NCBI GenBank assembly: GCA_029448655.1
Contig: JACCLO010000014.1
Coordinates: 1,240,001-1,304,000, forward strand
Length of the DNA stretch: 64,000 bases
Source: Wolfiporia cocos
Taxonomy: Eukaryota; Basidiomycota; Agaricomycetes; Polyporales; Phaeolaceae
Reading direction: 5' to 3'
Shown here: positions 9,990 through 21,513 of the stretch, piece after piece
How the letters are laid out: each line of letters starts with the position of its first letter
Numbering within the stretch: position 1 is the stretch's first letter
The notes under the pieces: generated by a model
Database searches by the model: none
What the model was told of the DNA's origin: nothing
What the model saw: the letters and a program-made list of their open reading frames with translations, nothing else
Translations under genes and position numbers: made by a program

Positions 9990-12416
9990 GGTTTCAACGG
10001 GCACCATCCAGGACTGCGACGCTTCTCTACTGACATGCAGTGACAGATGCTGAGCACTACCTGCCACAGCCCGCACCGGAAGCATCGACCAAAACGAGGA
10101 ATTTCCTCTTCGTGGGCGTGGATTAGAAAAACGCGCCATGTCATTTCGAGATGGACGTAGCAAAAGTTTCGCAGTCCCGAAGGCGCCCGCTGGAGCCAAT
10201 CAGCTGAGTACTCCGCGGACTCGGCGCTGTGAATCTTGCCCTTCCGTTGACGCATTCGGCAACGTCATCTTCATCCGAGATGACGTTGCAAGCTCCACGT
10301 CATGCGCTTTCCTCGGCGGCCCATGACATGCGGGACCCATACCGTTTATGGTCCTCATGGCGGCAACAAGTTCTGACACTTTTACCGAGCATTCACAGAA
10401 TGGCGTCAGGCAGATCATGTCATTACATGTCGCGAGGTGCATCATTTTGTCAAATTGCAGGAAGCTCATCGCCTCGGACCTGTGCAGCTGGCCAGTGCAG
10501 ACGCGCCGGAATGCGTGCGGGCGCTTTGAAGGTGCCACTATCTGATCCCAGTATCTCGCGCGCCTGCAATCGCCACCATCAGCTCGGTCGATATTGTCTG
10601 TTGCAGCTGGCGGTTGTCCTTCACTTCTATGCACAGACCCGGGCAGCGTCCTGACCAGGAGCAAGCCATCTCCGCCGATGGATGACACTGAAGCCCGAGC
10701 TGTGACGTAGGGAGCCGCGCTCGATGCGCCGCCGTCAGAGCTCGGTATATGCGCATCCATCAGCCGCGTCGGGGACGCTTCCTAGAGAGACTTGATACCT
10801 CCTCAAAAGGACTCTTTTCCATGATCCGCCAATGTCCGTTCAACCACTCACTTGAACAGGTCTAGCCACACAAGTGCGTTGTCAAGCTGTGCATCTGCGT
10901 GGCGATGCTGAGCGTACGCGACGGTTGCTTGCTTTGAGGTATGATCTTCATTTGTGACGAGCACAGATAACATTAAGTTGGTCATTTGGATCTTGCGCTC
11001 GCTTATCGACTTCGCTTTGCCTGTGCGTCTACGCTCTTGAAGGGGAACGATACAGCAAATAGTCTGAATACGCATGTGTTAACACAGGACTGGGAGTACA
11101 TCCAAACGGTATGCCACACTAATCCGTCCACACCTGTCAACTCGTAACACAAATGTCCATTTCAGGACACGGTAAACGTTCTGTGCTACACTAAAGTCTT
11201 AATGGACGATCGGATCAAGCTAGATCGCTGCGTGCCTGAAGGCCGCATCCCGATCCTCACTCTACGATCGAGAGCATCCACGAAGTTGATCCTTCTCCCC
11301 GCCGCAGCGCGACACAGACACCTCCATCACTCCCCGTACTTCAAATGTCTCCTCACCTCGCCCTCCCATCACATCCTCTACATAGTCGCAGAGCGATGAG
11401 CCACATCGTATTGTCATCGTACGAGCTGTAGGGGGCAGGCCTGCCTAGCATTGGCGCGACACCGATAGCGCCCATGCAAATTCACAAGGAATGTTCAGCG
11501 GCTCGGACGGCAACAGCGGGAAGCACGGTAGACCGCTGAGCCGTGCAGGAAAGAAGGCGTTAAGCGTCTGGCGGATGTATTTGGACTGGACGGTGCGAGT
11601 GCGCAATATCGCATGGAGATTTGCCTACATCCGTGAGATGATGCCGGCGTATCCGAATATGTCGATGTTCGTCGTCGCCGGAGTGTCAGGGCGTGTGTCA
11701 GACGCTAGCACTTTAGACACCCCCACACGCTGCACCCCCCAGCGGGTGCATCCTTCTAATGCGTCCACGTTTCCTCGGACATCGCGGATGCCATGGAATA
11801 TAGCGCTGTCATCACTGGCGCAATAGAACTTCCGAGATATCACGCGAAGGGGAGCGTAGGTAGGGAGTGCTCAGTGGTTCGGATGCCAATGTTGGGGTTG
11901 GTCGGTAGCATGGCGGATGGCTGACCTGTGGAGGTAGGGAGGCATCGTGCGCCACATAGATGTGTCATGGCGTGCGTTCGAGTCTTGGTCTTGAACATTA
12001 TCTTCCTCACTCTGGGCGCAATATAGACGGTCGATATAGACCACATCGCTTTCGAGAATTCAAGTTGGCATCCAGGACGTATGAAGCGCAATACCTAATC
12101 TGTGTGACCGTATGTGCGGACCGATGAGTGCTGTAGTTGGTGTAACGCACCCACGGCGGGGTGAGTTGATCAAGCGTTGGGGCGCTGCCGCGGTAGAGTG
12201 CACGGTAGCGTGGATATACAGTGGACCAAAGCGCGGAGAAGCTTGGATGATTCAATAACCGGAGAAGGGTCACGAGCATGTAGAAATGGGAATGATGCAT
12301 ATTGAATCTGCTATAGGGTGCTGTGCACGAGTTTTGAGGTCAGGGAGGGCAGCCATGTGACTGGGGCGCACTCGCATCCGCAAAGATGGGAGCTCAAAGG
12401 AGGGGTCAGTACGAGC
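9990..12416. other. Gene-poor stretch between duplication block and intact F-box gene
   Basis: From 9990 to about 10430 it matches 22024-22474. A minus-strand open frame here (10760-10200) is not conserved in frame in the other copy, so it is not called. From 10431 to 12416 no domain, RNA gene or repeat was recognised. Confidence 0.5.
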
Positions 12417-13904
12417 TCAATAACTGTCTTCATTGTAGAGTTCGAGGTAAACATCCACGTGAGTCCTGCAGGATTGCAAGCATCATGAGACAATGCATTC
12501 ATCAAAGGCACCCACTTACTGCAAGACTCCTCGCTCGTCTAATTTCGGCATCTCCGCCTTGAGCAGGGTCGCCCACCGGGTTGCATCAGGTATGGCTCGA
12601 TCAGGATGAGTCATAAACACAAAGTCAACATGGTGGAGCTTCTCATAGTCTTTGTCGGAATAAAGCTCCTCGAGTTGACGGCATATGTCCTTCCTGAGAA
12701 CGGATATAGTCCTTTGTAAGTTCCCCTCTGCATTCTGGCTATACCTAGGTCGGTCTATGACGATCGATACCCTGTGCAAATTCTTCGACACATTGGATTC
12801 AAGAACGCGGCGCATCCAGGAATATCCAACCGCCTCGAAGTTCAAGGCTTGCAAAGCGACTGTCTCCAGACTGTCGCACTGCGCGAGATCAAATACAGAT
12901 GCTGTGACGAGTAAACATCAAATGTGTATACACACAGCGGGTGGAGGTCACTTTATGAACGTACCGATTGTATCAGAGATCACATCTGTCTGACGATCCT
13001 TGCCTCGGCGCAAAATAGGGGAAAGTTTCACGTTGTGGAGAGACCGGCTGCACTGCTTGAACAGCTCATGAAGGGGTTCTCTATAAATATCTAAATACTT
13101 GCTGTCAGGGGATGCCCAGGCACCGAACTCAAACGTCTGGAGGTCAACGACTACTCCTGCAGCGCACAGGTGTTCAATCAGCGCCCGGTTGGCGTCGACA
13201 TTGGAGGAAGTCTCGTTGGAGGAGGTAATCACCAGGTCAGTCAGCCTTACACAGGGCAGACAGCGCGTGATTGCAAGACTCGCGCAGGGGGTGGTACTTG
13301 TGAATAGCACATTGCTGCATCTGAGGTGGACGAGGCTCGGGAATGCACAGACGAGACGCCCAAGCTCACGCACCTTCGGGAACGTGACGTCATACAGCAG
13401 GAGTGCCGTGAGAGAAGTAAATGCGGAGAGGTGGACGAAGATGAGCGGATGGAAGTCGCTCGGCTTCCAGATCGCATCCTCGATCTCAAGACGCCACGCG
13501 AGCGGCAGCTTCGCCGCAGCCATCATGGCGAATGTGCCCAGCTGCGGAATTGGTGCCCGCTCGCCGTTTTCCGCTGCACCCGCCACCCAGACCGTTCTCG
13601 CTTGCTGGAGGATGTGTGGCTGTGCCCGCGCTCGCCTCGCGTGTCCTTGGACATGGCTCCGATCCCACAGAGTGACGTGCCGCTGCATCTGGTACCGACA
13701 CCTTGGCATCCACGCCTTGCACACAAGGGCGCACCTCTGCAGCGTCTGAGGGCGATCCCACTGCCAGTCGATGATACGCTCGCAGACCTCCGTCGGGAGC
13801 TGCAGCGGCCTCCTCGATGACGGATCGCTCTCCGTCAGTGCTGGGTCCGGATCGCCTGCGACGCGTCCGATGTGTCTCCACCCGGGCTCTGTAAATGCAT
13901 TCAT
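12417..13904 (-). CDS. F-box domain protein (intact member of a local family of three)
   Basis: Predicted 456 residues from exons 13904-12965, 12901-12520 and 12465-12417; all three join in phase with GT..AG introns of 63 and 54 nt. The F-box near residues 32-75 reads LPTEVCERIIDW and RCALVCKAW, which would contact Skp1 in an SCF ubiquitin ligase. The remainder is a leucine-rich-like substrate region (SLTALLLYDVTFPKVREL, HELFKQCSRSL). An in-frame TGA lies two codons before the chosen ATG. The gene and about 430 bp of leader are repeated in opposite orientation at 17.1-19.0 kb and truncated at 4.2-5.4 kb. It is the only copy with start, F-box and frame all intact. Substrate unknown. Confidence 0.85.
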
Positions 13905-16169
13905 CCTTCAGTCGTCCCTCTAGGGTGTAGATGGCTCACTTCTGGCTTCCTGCGCTTCCCGAGCTCTCTCCAGAGTCTTCTCTCTCCTTGGTACACACAT
14001 ACACTCCACCACGCCTCTCACCGCAGACTTCTCTTGCGTGGTTTGTTCAGCGCCGCGAAGATCTTGTGCTTCCTTCTGCAGCGCTGCGGGCGGAGCATTC
14101 CGAACTTCCTGCCCTTTCCCTCTACCTTCTGTTGCCTTTACCGCGTCTACATAGTTCTGACCATGCTCTCTGATCGGTGAGGCGGCAGCGACCTGGGTGC
14201 TTCGCTTCGCGGCATTTGCTTCCGCCATCTTCCTCTTGTTTCGGCGTGATTGGGGGTTGGTGTGTTATTGCGACCAATGATGGCAGGATTGAGTCGAGCA
14301 GAATGGCCTTCGTGAATCTCCCCATCCATTCATATACCAGGACGTCCTCACAGCACCGCACAGCCAACCAATTGGACGAGACAAATGCAGTGCACAGCCT
14401 ACAAACCAGCAGCCTGATGGCGATACACGCAGGCCAACCACCGCATTTAGCCGGTAGGAGCGATGCATGAGCGCCAGATGACATGGCCGTCTCTGAAGAT
14501 CAAGATCACGGTGGTGCATTGATCTCTACTCCGCCGATATATGCAGGGGTGCTCTCGAGGCTTACCCCCGAAGCGCGAAGGCGACTGGCGTGTTCTTGCG
14601 CAACACCCTAGTTCCCCTTCCACGAATAGCTCGTACGCGCTATCCTCCATCCGTATACGATGCGTCGAGCACAGCACATGGCGCACAGCCCCAGAGGCCT
14701 CGAGGCAATAGATGCACGGGATATCATTGACGTGTTGATGCGAACATACAACCACCGTCGATTCAATGCCCTGGTTCCGCACCCCAGAATGCATTAAGAG
14801 CGGACGCTTAGCGGACGTTTGTGGCAGTGCTAGCTATTCTAGAAGCATGAGGAAGGAATACGGGTACGCCTAGCGTTTCAGGAAAGCAATTCCAGCCCTT
14901 GAACGTTTGAACCTTGAGCGCTGCGGATTGACATTTGCTGTTCTGGGGCTTCCGAGCGAAGGCGACACGAATGCGATGCGATGCGCGTAGCTGTGGATGG
15001 TTCTAAATCTGACGGCTGTGTGAACGGATCCTGGGATGACTGAGGCATGATAGGTACTATGTGGCATGGTGTGGAAGACGCCCGAGGTAGCCTGAAGCGT
15101 TGTGCGGTATCTGATAGTTTCCGACCAACATAGACAGTTGAGCTGTGTCATATGATCACCATATAACCCAATTACAGGTGTCGTGAGTGATTGCCGCTCT
15201 GGGAAATTGTGATGGCATGGATATCATAAATAGGTACTGAGGTACAGGGGAAGGACAAGACGCGATCGCGAGCTTCTCCCAAATTGTCCTGCCACAATGC
15301 AACGCCTAAAAGATATGATATGCAGGAAGTGGCAGCCCAACCTGCGATATCGACTGAGATCACGCGGACGCGGAGAGAACATATCTTGACTTGAAGTGAC
15401 CGCGAGTTGGGTTGATCCCGGTCACGCACAAAGTTGGCGCCAATCGCCACTTTCAGTGGCACACCTGCCGCCGTTGCAGCCGCTCGGCTTTCTTCATATC
15501 AATGCCGTATTGATGCTTGGCCCCACATCCAGAGCTAGGATCTGCGGTTGATGCGCCTCTGCTCAGACGTCTAAGCCCGGCGCATGCGTACTGACATCCG
15601 TCAGTCGTTGTGGGGATGCTTTGATAGTAAGTGCGCTAAAGTAGCACGCGAACAATCCAGCGTTGGCACGATGGTCGGGAGGCGCACGAGCCGTATGACT
15701 AATATGCCACATAACGTCCACACTCCGAAAATAACGAACAATAAACAGTCGTCCGAAGCCACAGCGAAGTCTCCCGACGTGGCGTTGAATAGCACTCCTT
15801 CCTTATCAGGCACACTGCCGGAGGGCGCGCATCGCGATCGGGAATCGGGACTGGATACCTCATCCCGAAACCCTGCACTTACGCAAGCTGCTTCTCTTCT
15901 CTGTGACTCGCTTACTATCTTCGCTCGGCCACTTACAGCGCGTCTTGAGCACGCAATTGCTCTGGCAACCGCATATACTATACTTCTACATGCATGCTGA
16001 CTCGACGTTCTATGCGAACAGCTCCCCTCTCATCGCTGCGCACACGACAGATGCTGCGTATGAGGCTTCGCACATAGAGAGCAGAAAGGCATGTACGAAC
16101 GCTTTGCAGGAGAGGCGCAGTAAACGTCCGCCAGTTGCCTTCACATTTCGAATCCTATACTCGATAAAC
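13905..16169. other. Leader of the F-box gene and gene-poor spacer
   Basis: 13905-14340 is the upstream region of the F-box gene and aligns, inverted, with about 17110-17527. It holds a minus-strand frame of 102 codons (14228-13920) that the other copy interrupts after 11 codons, so it is more likely leader or uORF than a gene. 14341-16169 shows no recognisable gene. Confidence 0.5.
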
Positions 16170-16876
16170 ATAAGATAGACCCAAGTCATACTCAATCACG
16201 TCACATGACCAAAATCTGTCACGCCGAGGCAAGTTTGACAGAGTGGGCAACTTGCATTTACATAACAATGGTCAAAGACCATTTGAGTAAAATCTAAAAC
16301 CTGAGATCTCTTGCAAACACAAAGGTTGAGGATTCTCAGGTTTTCGATTTTTGATAAAGTGCATCAGTCCCTTCTTATGTGGCTATTTATGTGGCCCCGT
16401 CGAATTAGTCAGCATCGCACAATTTAGGAGGATGACATTATCCATCGAATATATGCCCAGACATACAGATTGTGTCTTCCAACATGTAGTCTCGAGAGAC
16501 CATTGCTAAGAGCATACAATCCACAAAGCGAACATTCATATACTGCCTCGTTATATTGTGAGTTAATTGTTGACGTTTACATAAATTCTATATGCGTTCG
16601 CAGATGTTTATGGATGCATACCGCATGGGACTCTCTAGCTCCCAAGCAGCTTGGGCGGCGACCATGGTCGTAGAGTGACCCCAGAAGGTGTCTCGGCCAA
16701 GCTAGACAATGTAACATAGATTGAATCCTTTCATGCCCAGGACAGCACGTGTACTCTGTTTTTGTAATTTACATATCATGTAATAGAAAAGTCCTGATCA
16801 TGCTGGATAAGTCTGCGGCACGTGGATGTCACGGTGTGACACCCCCTGGGTTGAGTATGACTTGGGTCTATCTTAT
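16170..16876. mobile_element. 707-bp inverted-repeat element (MITE-like)
   Basis: A 26-bp sequence beginning ataagatagacccaagtc at 16170-16195 recurs as its exact reverse complement at 16851-16876. Inside each arm a weaker pairing continues (tgtcac segments). There is no open frame of note. Target-site duplication is not clear: the right end is followed by a partial tandem copy of the arm (cttgggtctatcttat). Possibly a non-autonomous DNA transposon. Confidence 0.5.
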
Positions 16877-17527
16877 CGACTTGGGTCTATCTTATCTTAT
16901 CAACATACGTGGGCGCGTTCGTGTAGAGATTGAGGCAGGGGACGTACCGCCGTGACCATCAGATAGGTCATGTTGCCTGGCGCGCATGTATCGCTCCTGT
17001 CGGCGACCCGCGCTACATACGGTGATTGGTTTCATTCTACTGCCACACGAACGAGCCGCCGTGCCATGCACCACGCGGCAGCACCAGGTCCCAGCACCAG
17101 GTCCATATCTCGTACATGTGGTCGGCTGCGCGACTGTGTGAGGACGGAGTATATGAATGGTTGCGCAGATTCACAAACGCCATTCAATTCCGCCATCATG
17201 GGTCGCGATCATCCCGGCCGCTTATCGCGCCAGAACAAGGGAAAGATGGCCAAAGCAGATGCCGTGGAGCAACGCGCCTAGGAAGCCGCGCTGCCGATCA
17301 GAAGGATTGTTGGGCGATGAAGACAAGTCAAAGGCGACAAATGGAGCAAGGAAAGAAGTTCGAGGCGATCCGTCCTCAGCGCTGCACACGGAAGCAGCGG
17401 ATCCCCACGGCATCGAACAGGGCGCGCGGGTGGAGAAATGGGGTGGAGGGAGGGAACATGCTGGAGAGAGCGGGGAAGCATGGGAAGTCGAAAGTGAGCC
17501 ATCGATCTCTAGAGAGACGATTGAAGG
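16877..17527. other. Spacer and leader of the F-box pseudogene
   Basis: From about 17110 this corresponds to the leader of the intact F-box gene in reverse orientation. The part before that has no recognised feature. Confidence 0.45.
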
Positions 17528-18982
17528 ATAGACGCATATACAGAGCTCGGGTGGAGACACATCGGACGTGTCCCAGGCGCTCCGGACACAGCACTGACAG
17601 AGAGCAATCCGCTCTCGAGGAGGCCGCAGCTCCCTGTGGAGGTATGCGAGTGTATGATCGACTGGCTTTGGAACGTCAACTTTAGTCTGAGGAGGTGCTC
17701 GTGCGTCTGCGAGGCGTGGACACCGAGATGTTGGTATTGGATGCAGCGGGACATCGCTCTGAACAATCGAAACCACGTCCAAGGACATGCGAGGCGAGCG
17801 CGGACACAGACACACATCCTCGAGCAAGCGAGGACGGTCTGGGTATTGGGTGGAGCGAACAAAGGCGAGCAAGTGCCAATCCCGTAGCTGGGCACAATCA
17901 TGGGCGCGGGCAAGCTGCCACTCGTGGGGCATCTTGTCATTCAGCGTGCGATCTGGAAGCCGAGCGACTCCCATCAGCTCATCTTCGCCTGCCTCTCCAC
18001 GTACTCCTCTGTCACCACGCCTCGGCTGTTTGACGTCACATTCCTGAAGGTCTACTCACTCCCGAGCCTCGTCCACCTCAAATGCACCAATGTGCTATTC
18101 ACGAACACAGTCCCCCGTACGAGCCTTGCAATCACGCGCCGCCCTTCCTCGGTGAGGCTGATTGAGCTGGTGATCTTCTCCATTGATGAGACCTCCTCCA
18201 ATGTCGAAGTCAACAGGGCGCTGATTGAGCACCTGTGCTATGCGCGGGTGGTAACTGGGAGATTCGAATTCTATGCAGAGGCATCCTCTGACAACAAGTA
18301 TCTGGATGCTTATGAAGAGCCTCTTCATGAGCTGTTCAAGCAATGCAGTCAGTCTCTCCGCGACCTGAAACTCTCTCCTTATCTGCGCCAAGGCAAGGAT
18401 CTTCAGACAGATGCGGTCTCTGATACGATCGGTATGTCCATGACATGACCTCCGCCTACCGCGTATACGGACATTTGACATGAACTCGTAACAGCATCTG
18501 TATTTGACCTCGCGCGTTGCGACAGCCTAGAGACAGCGACTTTGAGAGCCTTGAAGTTCGAGAAGGTCGGACATGTCTGGACGCGCCGCGTTCTTGAAAT
18601 CAATGTATCGGAGAAGTTGCGCGAGGTCTCAATTGTTTTGAAACGGCCCGTGTATAGCCGAAAGACAGAGACGAGCATGCAAAGGACTGTCTCTGCTTGA
18701 GAGCAGACATGTGCCCTCAACTCGACGAGCTATTCTCCTACAAGGACTATGGGAAGCTCCGCTATGTTGACTTTGACTTCTGGACCCAACCAGATAGAGC
18801 CATGCCTGATGTGACTGAGTGGGCATCCCTGCTCAAGGCTGAGCCGCCGAGATTGCATGAGCGAGGAGTCCTGGGGTGAGTGGGTGTCTTTCGATGACTG
18901 CGCCATCTCATGATCGTGCTTGCCACTTTGTAGAACTCGCGTGGACGTTTATTCAGGGCTCTACAATGAGGGCGAGCTATGA
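17528..18982 (+). pseudogene. F-box protein pseudogene (right duplication block)
   Basis: Full-length relative of the gene at 12417-13904, including the F-box (LPVEVCECMIDW, 17628 onward). Disabling changes: the start codon position reads ATA (17528-17530); a frameshift precedes the F-box; a CAG-to-TAG stop lies at 17885-17887; about nine codons are lost near 18050 (FLKVYSLP); exon 2 (18495-18875) is one base shorter than in the other copies, with the shift near 18698. The splice sites after 18431 and 18875 are still canonical, and the last exon (18934-18982) is recognisable. An internal ATG at 17900 opens a short frame, but it cannot continue correctly through exon 2. Confidence 0.8.
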
Positions 18983-20232
18983 GCTCGTATCGACCTTCCC
19001 TTCTCAGTCTGGACATTCCGGATGCCTGTCCGTCTCCATCTCATGGCTACCCCTTTGATCGCAAATCTCGCATCCTAATGCTGCCGTCGTCTTCTTCCAA
19101 TGTGCATCTTCGGTCATCACCACATGTCCAACTATTCCCCTTCTCTTTGATCCATCATTTGCTATGGGTACTATGCACTGCACTGCACAACGCCCCTGTG
19201 CTTCACCGACTCATTCTGTCATGAAGCGCTATACTACTTGTGCCGCTGTCCGGTGACGCTTACAGGAGTGCAAAAGAGGCTCCGCACCTCCAGTGTTCTC
19301 GGCGATGACGCAGATTGTGCAACAACGACGGGAAGAAATGGGCCAACCGTCTGGATGGCAAAATCTGAGTTGCACGAAGAATTAGTCCGATATCCGTCGC
19401 ATTGCCCTACGGAAGCGGCCATCGGGATCGTCACGCGCACCGTCTTACTCCCGCGGATCTACGCTAGCTCATCACGCAAAATTGCACGCCTGCATCGTTC
19501 GATCCATACATATCTGCTCTACGCGCGACGCCACCCTCCGTAGCCTTCAGTTCGCCAAGCTACGTACCACACGCCGTCGGCGTCCCAGCCTCAGAAGATT
19601 GCTTGCACACCCTTCCCGGTACACAATGCCTCTGGAGCTCTGTCACACTGATGCTAGGCGGGCCTGCACTCTTACAGTGCCAGATAAACGCGTCGGGATG
19701 CACTCGGTGGGAGTGCCCGATGGAGATAATAGGTTCACTCCTAGCTTGCTGTCGCGAATCATCAGCAGCAATGATGGAGTCCGATGTGTCCTGCTCGGGT
19801 GAGTTGAACAGCAAGAGTTGGACGGACATCCCACTGTGCCACGACATAAACAACACCGTCATTGCTGGTACTTTGTATGACTGTCTTCAGCACCAACATG
19901 GGGCATGATGCGGTCATCATGACAGATCTACGAAAAGGACGTTGGTGTGAGGGGCACTTAGCAAGCTCACTTCCTCGGTAATCCCTATCAAAGCTGACCT
20001 CGCACCTAGTTGTATGCTTGTCGCTGTGATGTACAACAAGAAGGAGCACACGATCTTCATAGGAGCCGTGCTTCTGGCGACATCTGTATCAGTGTTCCAA
20101 CTGTTTCCAGCAATCATTTATCCATACTCTCGAGCCTCAATACACCTATCCTACAACTATCCTACACCCTCCATAATTTCTCGCGCAATTGTACACAACA
20201 TAAACGCACGTCATTCGCTTGACTATGCGAGG
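18983..20232. other. Intergenic spacer, right duplication block
   Basis: Counterpart of 5370-6628. No gene recognised; short frames are not shared in phase between the two copies. Confidence 0.6.
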
Positions 20233-21513
20233 CTACAATTTAGCAATGTTGTCGAAGTTTAGAGGGATCATGCCAGTCGCGCCGTCAGCAATATCCTTCA
20301 GGACGCCGCCCGACCCCGCTTGCCAACGAAAGAGCGCGCTCTCATCCTCACCATATTTCTTCTCTCTCATCCATCTTTCCAGAGTATGCGCCCGCGGATG
20401 GATCCGCCTGTTCCACTCCAAGTCCCGCGGAAGGAGGTTGTCACGCCACATTGCCCACCACGCGCTGAAGTTCTGGCGCCAGGTGATCGATCCCTCCCCA
20501 ATCGACGGCGCACCTGCGAACGGCCTATCTCCTCTGAGGAACAAGCCGAACCACTGGTCCTCCGACAGCGGAATATACTCCGCTTTCTGGCCCGTCACCT
20601 TCGTGAAGGTCGCCGCGACCTCGTCCCAGGACACAATGTCGCTCGTGACCTTCAGTTCCGCGCCAGACAGCGTCGCGCGGTTGTCGAACGTATACCGTGC
20701 AAAGTATCCCACATCTTCGAGTGAGATGATGGGCATGCGACCGTTTCCGACCGGCGTAGCAAAGACCAGAGTGCCATCATCGCGACGCTTGACAGGTCCG
20801 AATATATGCTGATTACTTTGACATCATTATCGATCGATGAAGAGCAATGACCATGTTTTACCTCACAGAACATCTCCATGTAGGGAACAGTGTGCACGGT
20901 AGACCATGTCATGCCACGGTCGCTCACCACAGACGGCTGGGACTTCATCCAATCGGCCACATACCCCTTGCCATCAGAGTGGTGGCACCTATACTTTGGG
21001 TCCCAATTGCCGACCTGTCTCGCGCCCCCTCGTCAAACGGCTGTCCCGCAGATCAATATTATAGTCAACTCACTCCTGAAGCATAGTCTAGCGCACTATA
21101 TACATAGTGCCTCACTCGCGCCTGTTGCGCCAGCTCAAAAATCCTGACACCACACCAGAGCTCAGTCATCTCGTTGACAGTGAGCCCGTTGGTGTTGACC
21201 CATGCCCCGTATACGCCGCGCAAAGCAGCTGCTACTGACTCGAAGTCCCTCCAGTCACCTACAAGTCGAGGTGATATGAGTATATGATGCTCATACAATG
21301 CGATCAGCACGAGCCTTGGACGCATTCGACGCCTCTAGCCGCAAGCTCCTTCGCGCGAGGCCCTTCTGGGTTGCGTGTAAGTGCTCGAATGGTGTACGGC
21401 GACGGCGACCCGTCTTCGGAGGGCGTGAGGAGTTTGTCGATAACGGCGATGCCCTGCGCTCCGGTAGCGCCGATGACGAGAATGAGTTTTTGTTCGGCTG
21501 TCATGGAAGACAT
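20233..21513 (-). CDS. NmrA-like NAD(P)-binding protein, copy 2
   Basis: Predicted 370 residues from exons 21513-21315, 21258-21074, 21014-20862 and 20808-20233, the same four-exon plan as copy 1 and again an open frame. It differs by scattered substitutions and one missing residue (a GAG stretch shortened in the C-terminal part). The GATGAQG nucleotide-binding motif and the PIISLEDVGYFA block are intact. The same GC..AG-looking first intron is present. The TATA-like sequence upstream is conserved. Unlike its F-box neighbour this gene shows no disabling change, which suggests it is kept functional after duplication. Confidence 0.87.

Larger units (their letters stand above)
4176..10430 (+). 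repeat. Segmental duplication, left block
   Basis: Same gene order and highly similar sequence as 17799-22474 in the same orientation: F-box-type gene, about 1.2 kb spacer, NmrA-like gene on the minus strand, then non-coding sequence. The left boundary cuts the F-box gene after its F-box domain. The block is longer than its partner because it holds extra segments at about 8160-8480 and 8567-9093, plus the 716-bp element at 9274-9989. Similarity fades just after a shared tcaggcagatcatgtcatta stretch. Confidence 0.85.

Noticed and set aside
10200..10760. 186-codon minus-strand frame
   Set aside because: The homologous region near 22172-22474 does not keep the frame, and no domain was recognised.
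13920..14228. 102-codon frame upstream of the intact F-box gene as an extra N-terminal exon
   Set aside because: No splice path joins it in phase to the F-box exon, an in-frame TGA precedes the F-box ATG, and the paralogous leader stops after 11 codons.
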